Origin: Bacteroidales bacterium
GTDB taxonomy: Bacteria; Bacteroidota; Bacteroidia; Bacteroidales; Tenuifilaceae
Assembly (NCBI GenBank): GCA_013141385.1
Contig: JABFRB010000002.1
Span: 186,001 to 250,000 of the forward strand
Length of the DNA: 64,000 nucleotides
Direction of reading: 5' to 3'
The first letter of the stretch is position 1; each line of letters starts with the position of its first letter. Positions 57,432 to 64,000 of the stretch are shown here, in pieces. The notes under the pieces are model-generated. The model was not told the DNA's origin. It worked only from the letters and a program-made list of their open reading frames with translations, and did no database searches. Position numbers and translations under genes: made by a program.

Positions 57432-57613
57432 TCACGCAAAGTCGCAAAGAAGATAAGATAGATTAGAAGCACAGTTAAAATTAACTGAAATATCATGATT
57501 AGATTATACAAACTGAAGATATGGTTTGTACGCAAAGAGAAAAATCTTTAGATTTTTCTTTCTTTGCGTGCATTGCGACTTTGCGTGAACCCAACAGAAC
57601 TCAACGGAATTAA
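57432..57613. repeat. CGCAAAG-type palindromic intergenic repeat, copy 3
   Basis: TCACGCAAAGTCGCAAAGA at the left, GCGACTTTGCGTGAACCCAA at the right, ending ACTCAACGGAATTAAA as in copy 2. A further inner pair (ACGCAAAGAGAAAAATC and TTCTTTCTTTGCGTG) is present, and the interior differs from copy 2. It fills much of the 397-base gap 57289-57685; nothing else seen there. Confidence 0.7.
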
Positions 57614-57685
57614 ACTTTAAGGATTACAATAACTTGTAATCCTTACTTTCAAAGAAAATAATTGATGAAATATAAAACTGAGTAG

Positions 57686-60600
57686 TTACAATCTCTGAAA
57701 TGAAACTGTATCAACGGTTTTTGTTGAATCCTTTTGGTCTTGAGGTTGTTGTATCTCCTTTAGCGGAATAACAACGGGTTCCTGATTAAAAGTATTTTTT
57801 ATTCTATGAAGAAGATCATTTAAATTGTTGAACTCCTCCTTATACATAATCCCAGCCCCAGTAGTATAGGTTTGGGCTGTGGTATTTGTTATTAGCTCAT
57901 CATTTGAACGGGCAAAAGCTTTAAAGCGTAGTTTTCCTGTTTTATTAAGTTTGATATCGAGGTTAAAGTCACCAGCAATTGGGTTTGTATTATTTCTGGC
58001 GCCCATATTTACGTTACCATTTATCGAAACCCTATCATCAAGAATCTGAGTGGAAACGGCAAGCTCATACTCATCGGAACTTAGGTTGTTTGTGGTTGAT
58101 CCAGGTCTATAATTCAAACCAATATCAAATGTTTTGCTCCATTGAGAAATCCAGTTACTTAGCTGATTCGAAAGCATTTCACTAACAGTGTTGGAAACGC
58201 CTGTGCCAATCCCTGTATTGCTGGTATTGCTATTTCGATCCTGCGAAGGTGCTATAAAGCTGTTAATTACAAGCAACGAAAGGAATTGCCTGTTGATATT
58301 ATCCTCGGTATTCAGAGCACTTTCAACAAGACCTTTGGTTTCATTATCGGCATTTGGTACATCGATGTTGAACTTTATACCTGGAGCCATTAGTTTTTGT
58401 GTAAGCAGTATTTGGCAATTAACGGGAACTCTTGCATCGTATTTTCCAGTGTTTTCCGACTCAATTAAAAGATTTTTCAAAGGAGTCCTGACCTGATATA
58501 TTGCCTTGATATTCATTGTAGCATCGGTAGGGTCACCATTCCACGAAAGGGAGCTTCCTCCATCTATTTTAAACTTCTTGTTTATCACCCCTTTAAGGGT
58601 AAAAAGATAATCTCCTTTTTCGATTATATAATCTCCAAAGATTTTGAATATACTTTCGTTCGGATTTACGTCCATCTTTAGATTTCCCGAGCCATTTGCT
58701 TTAATAATATCACCAAGTTTTTTATCAATAATAATCTGAACCTCAGCCTCTGGGGTAATTTGAAGGTCAAAGGTTAAATTCATCTTTGTACCGCTTTCAG
58801 TTTTGATTGGAGTAGCCTCTTCAATAAAAATATCATCGGGGTTATTATTGGCGAATGTGATGAAATTATTTTCGGCTACCTCTCCATTGTTTGAGAGGGG
58901 AAGGAATAGAATGGTTTTATTATCAGTCCGAACAGCAATGTTCATGTTTATATCATCTGGTTTTCCTGTAATAGCAACCAAACCAGTTGCGTAAACAGTT
59001 CCGTAGAACAGCTCATTGTCCCTTTCGGTTGTGTTAATACATTGAAAATTAGATGGGTTGATGTTTAAGTATAGGTTAAAGTCCTTAAAATATTTGGTGC
59101 TTATACTTCCGTTTACGGTTGCTTTGTGTTTGTTAACATCAACTATTTTGAATTCTTTGAATACAATATTGCTGTTCTCTAAGGCTATATGATCGTCAAT
59201 GGAGTAGGGGGCTTTCATGAAATCGACGGTTAGCTTTCCCTTATCAATATTCAGAATTCCATTGAGTAATGGTTTACCGGTTGTGCCTGTAAGCCTTAAA
59301 TTCCCTTTTAATGCCCCTGATATTCCAGAAACTACGCCATTGAGCATTGGTTGAAAGTGGGCTAATAAAATCTTAGAAATATTAATTTGAAAATCTAATT
59401 TATTAGTTTCGGTATATATATTTCCTTTGGTTTCAAAGGTTAATGTATCATTTTTAAAATTATCGAGTTTTATTGATAATCTTTTCTCGTCATTAAACCA
59501 TGTGCTTGAGAATTTGACATCGCCAACCAACCGTTTGTTAACCACAAATTTGTTTAAGCCGATATCGGCAAAGAGGGTAGGATTTGAGTATATTCCAGTT
59601 ACGTTGGCAAATCCATTGATACGCCCTCCGAGATCATATCCAATACTCTTTGTGTAGAAGTTAAAGTTTGAAATATCAATATTTTGTAGATTTACTTGAA
59701 CCGAATCTAATGGATTATTGGATACATTGCCGGTTATGGAGAATGATTGGTTTTGGTTGTGTATGTTAAATTGATTAATAGCAATATGCGATGAATCGAT
59801 ATTTACTGAGCTAGGTGTGATGCTCCATATCGAATCGTTTATTATAAATTCCGATGATTTTATGTTGATTTTTGCAATAGACCTTTTTGTTGTGTCGGAT
59901 TGGTTGAAATCGGCAATAGCTTTAATTGAACCCTTGTTTATTGGAGTTTGCTTATTGTCCCATCCAAAGGTAAAATCGAGTTTATTTAGCTTGGTTAATG
60001 ATGATAGGCTTATATTACGAATAATTGATCCGCCGAGGTTTATGTAAGGGACGGTAATACTTGCATCGAAAAGGCTATCCTTGGTTTGACCATCAATTGA
60101 AATATCTTTGAATGTGTTTGTTCCAATTGACATTTCGGGAACCTTCACTTTTAGGGTTAACGTTTTATAATCGGGGTTAAAGATTCCGAAGATACTTGTG
60201 TTTTCCGCTATTCGAAAATTTGGCGCAAGAACATCGGTGAGTTTCTTGGTTTTTTTAAGCCTGAACTTTATGATGTAATCGTTATATTCTGGATTACCTA
60301 CAGTTGCCGTAACAGTTTCTTTCTGATCCCCTTTTAAAGCTGGAACATACTTAAAGAGTAGGTTTTGGAGATTATCAAGAATGTTAGCATAATTGTACTT
60401 ACTTCTTAGCTCACCTTCGGCAAATTCCGATTGGAGTGATATTACCTTACTATCCTTATTATTATCAGCATTAATAGTAATATCGGATAGTTTAAATTCT
60501 CCGTTTTGATTTCGATAGGATGAGTTAATCACCTTTATTTCCCCTTTGCTATTATCAAGGTTATTGCCAGATATTTTTGCTGTAAAGAGGAATGATGCTT

Positions 60601-62242
60601 GGGAGATTGAGTCGGCTTTATTAATGTTAAGTTTTACGAAATCTATCTTTGGAACAAGAGCCGAGAAGTCGAATACAGGAATGGTATCGGAAAAATCAAC
60701 CTTACCAAGAAAATTCAACTTGCAATTTGGGTCGTTGAGGGCAATGGAACCAATATATGTGTTGTTTGTTAATGTACCGCTTACTTTAATATTTGAGAAG
60801 TTGTAGTTATTGGCTTCAAGTTGACTTATTGTAGCATCGGTGTAGGCATTAATTTGGGCTTTTTTATCGGATGTGCCTTTTAGCTTTGCATTCAGGCTGA
60901 TTTTTCCTAATGTACTAGTACCTGCAATTTTCCCTAAATCGAGGTTAATTGTAGAAACATTACCATTAAACTCTGTGTTTTGAGTCCCATCGGGCTTTAT
61001 GGAGAGGTCAAGTGATAGTTTGCCAACCGCTGAGGTTAGACTACCATATGCAACGAAATCATTGATAAAACCTGTAAAATTACCTTTGTAAGATATTTTC
61101 TTTAGCTCATTCAAATTCGATGGAAGTTCAATTATCGGCTGATTTGTACTGGTCATCTTAAAACTTTCAATATCCTTTGATGAAGTTGAGAATTCTTTAA
61201 CATCAATAATCATCATGGTTTGTTCGATGTTTGGCAAACCAGATAGATGAAAGTTGGTTGCCAATCGGGTTTGAATCCCGGTAGTAATGACGATATTTTT
61301 ACCTCTTATATCACTCAACGGCCCTTTCATTGACCCGTTTAGTACTGCCGTAAAACCATAATCTTTAAGGGAAGGGATAATGTATGATAGCGTTTTTGAA
61401 TCAACCAAAGAATTTTCAAACTGCATGTCAAGTTTAACATCCTGAATGAAACTACTCATCTTATCCATACCATCAAAGCTCATGTGAAGATATGGCATTT
61501 GGAGATTTGAGCCCTCGGCTTTAATTCTAAGCTTATCGAAAAAAAGGTGCTTATTACACATGCTGAATTCTGTTCTAAACTTTTCTGCACTAAAACCACT
61601 TTTTTCAATAAAACTCATACTGTTAATTAAAATGGATACAGTATCACTGTTTATTGCAAAATCTTTGGCATCAATATTTAGATTTTTTAAGTCAAGGTCT
61701 TCGAAGTTTATTCCAAAATCAAGTTTTTCGGGTTTATATGATGCTAGCCTAAACCTACTATTCTCAATACTTATATTGTTAATTTCAAAACCAAAAGGTT
61801 TTCCTTCTTGTTTGGTAGTCTTTGTTGTATCAGGTGGAGATATCTTATTAAGGAAATCATCAAGATTCATTACACCTAATGAATCGGTTTTGAAGTTAAT
61901 TAGGGCATTGTTGAGTAAAACGGAGTTGATGTTAAGAGAATTTTGTTCTCGGTTAAACCACTGTAACGATACCTTTAAGGATTTTGCCGAAATGAGAGTG
62001 TCGTTATTTAAATCTTTAATCAGAACATCTTTAAGTAAAACTTTGTTAAATAGACGGAAGTCAACCTTGCCAATAGAAATATTGGTGTGTAATTTTTCCT
62101 GAAGTATACTGGTTGCTTGCGATACAAGATAGGTTTGAACCTGGCTATTTTGAATTATAAGCCAGATGAAAATTATAATAGAGAGTATGATGCTAACTCC
62201 CCAAACAAATATTCTAACTAATTTTTTGATACTTTTGTTGGT
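57686..62242 (-). CDS. tamB: TamB-family translocation/assembly protein (DUF490), start codon unclear
   Basis: A very large AsmA/TamB-type protein that bridges inner and outer membrane and is linked to outer-membrane assembly and lipid transport. The first ATG in frame is at 61870 (1394 residues), but the frame stays open upstream to 62242 and the extra 124 residues look real: SIKKLVRIFVWGVSIILSII (membrane anchor), then YLVSQATSILQEKLHTNISI and KVDFRLFNKVLLKDVLIKDL, the N-terminal AsmA-like block. Upstream of 62242 is a TAA, and no ATG, GTG or TTG occurs in that part. The body is repetitive beta structure; the C-terminal DUF490 domain has NRQFLSLLVINSF and QLSNWISQWS. Start uncertain or lost. 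Confidence 0.85.
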   Translation of the reverse strand, partial: TNKSIKKLVRIFVWGVSIILSIIIFIWLIIQNSQVQTYLVSQATSILQEKLHTNISIGKVDFRLFNKVLLKDVLIKDLNNDTLISAKSLKVSLQWFNREQNSLNINSVLLNNALINFKTDSLGVMNLDDFLNKISPPDTTKTTKQEGKPFGFEINNISIENSRFRLASYKPEKLDFGINFEDLDLKNLNIDAKDFAINSDTVSILINSMSFIEKSGFSAEKFRTEFSMCNKHLFFDKLRIKAEGSNLQMPYLHMSFDGMDKMSSFIQDVKLDMQFENSLVDSKTLSYIIPSLKDYGFTAVLNGSMKGPLSDIRGKNIVITTGIQTRLATNFHLSGLPNIEQTMMIIDVKEFSTSSKDIESFKMTSTNQPIIELPSNLNELKKISYKGNFTGFINDFVAYGSLTSAVGKLSLDLSIKPDGTQNTEFNGNVSTINLDLGKIAGTSTLGKISLNAKLKGTSDKKAQINAYTDATISQLEANNYNFSNIKVSGTLTNNTYIGSIALNDPNCKLNFLGKVDFSDTIPVFDFSALVPKIDFVKLNINKADSISQASFLFTAKISGNNLDNSKGEIKVINSSYRNQNGEFKLSDITINADNNKDSKVISLQSEFAEGELRSKYNYANILDNLQNLLFKYVPALKGDQKETVTATVGNPEYNDYIIKFRLKKTKKLTDVLAPNFRIAENTSIFGIFNPDYKTLTLKVKVPEMSIGTNTFKDISIDGQTKDSLFDASITVPYINLGGSIIRNISLSSLTKLNKLDFTFGWDNKQTPINKGSIKAIADFNQSDTTKRSIAKINIKSSEFIINDSIWSITPSSVNIDSSHIAINQFNIHNQNQSFSITGNVSNNPLDSVQVNLQNIDISNFNFYTKSIGYDLGGRINGFANVTGIYSNPTLFADIGLNKFVVNKRLVGDVKFSSTWFNDEKRLSIKLDNFKNDTLTFETKGNIYTETNKLDFQINISKILLAHFQPMLNGVVSGISGALKGNLRLTGTTGKPLLNGILNIDKGKLTVDFMKAPYSIDDHIALENSNIVFKEFKIVDVNKHKATVNGSISTKYFKDFNLYLNINPSNFQCINTTERDNELFYGTVYATGLVAITGKPDDINMNIAVRTDNKTILFLPLSNNGEVAENNFITFANNNPDDIFIEEATPIKTESGTKMNLTFDLQITPEAEVQIIIDKKLGDIIKANGSGNLKMDVNPNESIFKIFGDYIIEKGDYLFTLKGVINKKFKIDGGSSLSWNGDPTDATMNIKAIYQVRTPLKNLLIESENTGKYDARVPVNCQILLTQKLMAPGIKFNIDVPNADNETKGLVESALNTEDNINRQFLSLLVINSFIAPSQDRNSNTSNTGIGTGVSNTVSEMLSNQLSNWISQWSKTFDIGLNYRPGSTTNNLSSDEYELAVSTQILDDRVSINGNVNMGARNNTNPIAGDFNLDIKLNKTGKLRFKAFARSNDELITNTTAQTYTTGAGIMYKEEFNNLNDLLHRIKNTFNQEPVVIPLKEIQQPQDQKDSTKTVDTVSFQRL

Positions 62243-62354
62243 TTAAAAGCCGTTTTTACATAAAGTATGCCCGAAAAGTACAAAAAAAAGTAAATTTAAC
62301 TTAATAAGTCGGTGCTATTATCAATTTCTTTTGTTAAGTATAAAAAAAATAACG

Positions 62355-63371
62355 ATGAGTGTAGTAATTCTTGGGATTGAGTCTTCGTGCGACGATACTT
62401 CTGCTGCCATAATTCGAGATGGATGTCTGCTTTCAAATCTGATTAGTAATCAGGATGTTCACATGGCATTTGGGGGCGTTGTTCCCGAGTTAGCATCTCG
62501 AGCTCATCAGGCTAATATCATTCCAGTAGTTGATAGGGCAATAAAGCAAGCAAATATTTCTAAAAGCGAGATTAGCGCTGTTGCATTTACCCGTGGCCCA
62601 GGTCTTCTAGGCTCATTGCTGGTTGGTTCATCATTTGCAAAGGGCTTTTCGCTTGCTCAAAATATTCCTTTAATTGGTATAAATCACTTACAAGGTCATA
62701 TTTTGGCTCACTTTATTCAGGATAAAAGTATTTTAAAACATCCAACTTTTCCTTTTCTCTGTTTGCTCGTTTCTGGGGGGCACACGCAATTGGTAGTTGT
62801 GCGTGATTTCCTTGAGATGGAGATAATAGGGCAAACCATTGATGATGCTGCTGGTGAGGCGTTCGATAAATGTGCTAAAATTATGGGTTTGCCTTACCCC
62901 GGAGGTCCTGTTATTGATAAACTTGCGGCAATTGGCAATCCTACTGCATTTAAATTTGCAAAACCACTTCAAAAAGGACTTGACTTTAGTTTTAGCGGTC
63001 TTAAAACATCATTTCTTTACTTTTTACGAGATAGAATTGCAGAAAATCCCAATTTCATTGAAGAAAACAAAGCGGATTTGTGTGCCTCGTTACAGTTTAC
63101 AATAATCTCAATTCTTTTGGAGAAAACGGAAAAGGCAGCCAAGGCAACTAAAATAAAGGAGATTGCTATTGCTGGAGGTGTTTCTGCAAATTCTGGATTG
63201 CGTGGTGCTCTTACACAACTTGGGGCTAAAAATGGATGGAATGTGTATATTCCTGAATTCAGATTTACTACAGATAATGCCGCCATGATTGCCATTGCTG
63301 GCTATTATAAATATCTAAAGGGGGAATTTTCTGGGCATGATGTTATGCCTTTAGCACGATTTCCATTGTAG
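62355..63371 (+). CDS. tsaD: tRNA threonylcarbamoyladenosine transferase TsaD
   Basis: Puts the threonylcarbamoyl group on A37 of ANN-reading tRNAs. From the ATG at 62355 it has 338 residues: MSVVILGIESSCDDTSAAII, the metal motif HQANI (SRAHQANII), GINHLQGHILAHF (HxxxH), LVSGGHTQLVVV, DDAAGEAFDKCAKIMGLPYP and AIAGGVSANSGLRGAL. All signatures are present. The frame extends upstream to a TTG at 62331, but the family start is at MSVVILG. It is divergent from tamB. Confidence 0.97.
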   Translation: MSVVILGIESSCDDTSAAIIRDGCLLSNLISNQDVHMAFGGVVPELASRAHQANIIPVVDRAIKQANISKSEISAVAFTRGPGLLGSLLVGSSFAKGFSLAQNIPLIGINHLQGHILAHFIQDKSILKHPTFPFLCLLVSGGHTQLVVVRDFLEMEIIGQTIDDAAGEAFDKCAKIMGLPYPGGPVIDKLAAIGNPTAFKFAKPLQKGLDFSFSGLKTSFLYFLRDRIAENPNFIEENKADLCASLQFTIISILLEKTEKAAKATKIKEIAIAGGVSANSGLRGALTQLGAKNGWNVYIPEFRFTTDNAAMIAIAGYYKYLKGEFSGHDVMPLARFPL

Positions 63372-63414
63372 ATTGAGAAATAAAGGTTTAACACAAAGGC
63401 AAGGTAGTTTTAAA

Positions 63415-64000
63415 ATGAGAATTGGACTTATAAACCCTAATAGAGAGATTAAGGAACCAGCGGTACACCTTGGTCTTGGATATATTGCCTCTTACGCATC
63501 ACAGAGTTATAGTGATTTAAACTTTGAATTACTGGATACCCGTGTAGCCAAAACTCATGAGGTGAAAGATTTTCTGAATAAATCGTTTGATTTTATTGGA
63601 ATTTCAGCAACAAGCCAAACCTTTCTTGAGGCGGTGGAACTTGCTCAGTCTTATCGTAACATATGGACAAAAACACCAATTGTAATTGGTGGTGCGCATT
63701 GTTCAACAGTCAAAGAAGAAGTGCTTCATGGTTTTCCGTTTGATTATGTAGTATATGGCGAGGGGGAGGTGACTTTTACCGAGTTGATAGGCTTTTTCAA
63801 GGGGGAGAAGAATTTATCGGAGATTAACGGGTTGATGTATCGTAACAGGGTAGGGGAGATTGTTGTAAATCCAGTAAGAGAATTGATAGCAGACTTAGAT
63901 ACTATCCCATTCCCAATGTATAGCCTTTTCAAAATGAGTCTATACGCACAGCATCGGATGATAACCACACGTGGTTGTCCACATAGGTGTGTTTTTTGTA
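63415..64000 (+). CDS. B12-binding domain radical SAM protein, cut by window edge
   Basis: 195 residues are visible from the ATG at 63415. The first ~130 residues form a B12-binding-like Rossmann domain (MRIGLINPNREIKEPAVHLG, ISATSQTFLEAVELAQ, VIGGAHCSTVKEEVL, VVYGEGEVTFTELI). The cluster motif TTRGCPHRCVFC (CX3CX2C) lies at the very end of the window. Members do methylations and ring or lipid modifications; which one cannot be told. It lies 43 bases after tsaD in the same direction. Confidence 0.87.
   Translation, partial: MRIGLINPNREIKEPAVHLGLGYIASYASQSYSDLNFELLDTRVAKTHEVKDFLNKSFDFIGISATSQTFLEAVELAQSYRNIWTKTPIVIGGAHCSTVKEEVLHGFPFDYVVYGEGEVTFTELIGFFKGEKNLSEINGLMYRNRVGEIVVNPVRELIADLDTIPFPMYSLFKMSLYAQHRMITTRGCPHRCVFC

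Overview
The window looks like chromosomal DNA of a member of the Bacteroidota, most likely order Bacteroidales. The evidence is the 16S rRNA sequence, repeated -7 promoter boxes of the form TAnnTTTG instead of a sigma70-type -10, few ribosome binding sites, a protein with a type IX secretion type B sorting domain, DUF3857 proteins, and the order mfd-coaX-barrel-lptC-ppiD. Protein genes are AT-rich, but the rRNA operon is strikingly GC-rich, which hints at growth at raised temperature (inference).

Layout. 1-7307 (minus): ppiD (cut by the window edge), a small membrane protein, lptC, an outer-membrane barrel, coaX and mfd, all envelope or housekeeping genes. 7428-14617 (minus): a peptide secretion locus made of a promoter, an HlyD-type fusion protein, a C39-peptidase ABC transporter, a small HTH protein whose C-terminus itself looks like a double-glycine peptide, two intact double-glycine peptides, two damaged ones, a secreted HEEGH protein, and several tiny membrane proteins that could give immunity. 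Five of these genes are 60 codons or shorter. 14791-19907: fbp, lysC, a lipoprotein, pyrC and a polyprenol-phosphate sugar transferase. 20101-25443: an rRNA operon (16S, tRNA-Ile, tRNA-Ala, 23S, 5S) with promoter, processing stems and terminator.

25566-38189: acyl-CoA synthetase, PflA-like radical SAM protein, SPOR lipoprotein, MFS carrier, three consecutive DUF3857/transglutaminase-like proteins (two without the catalytic Cys) and purA. 38387-49926: Fur-family regulator, RelA/SpoT enzyme, type IX secretion substrate, HepT/MntA toxin-antitoxin pair, an active and an inactive M16 peptidase, ClC channel and glyA.

49927-54927 is an accessory stretch. It holds a 15-unit, 21-bp tandem repeat, a broken ParE-like toxin with its antitoxin, an orphan Phd antitoxin flanked by two diverged copies of one sequence, and a two-gene unit of P-loop NTPase plus membrane protein that may be a defence system. 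54928-64000 returns to the core: PH-like membrane protein, TauE/SafE exporter, TonB, a very large TamB whose start codon is missing from the frame, tsaD, and a B12-binding radical SAM protein cut by the edge. Three copies of a CGCAAAG-type palindromic intergenic repeat lie at 48.4, 56.2 and 57.4 kb.

The most unusual part is the peptide secretion locus, above all the HTH protein that ends in the same leader motif as the neighbouring secreted peptide.
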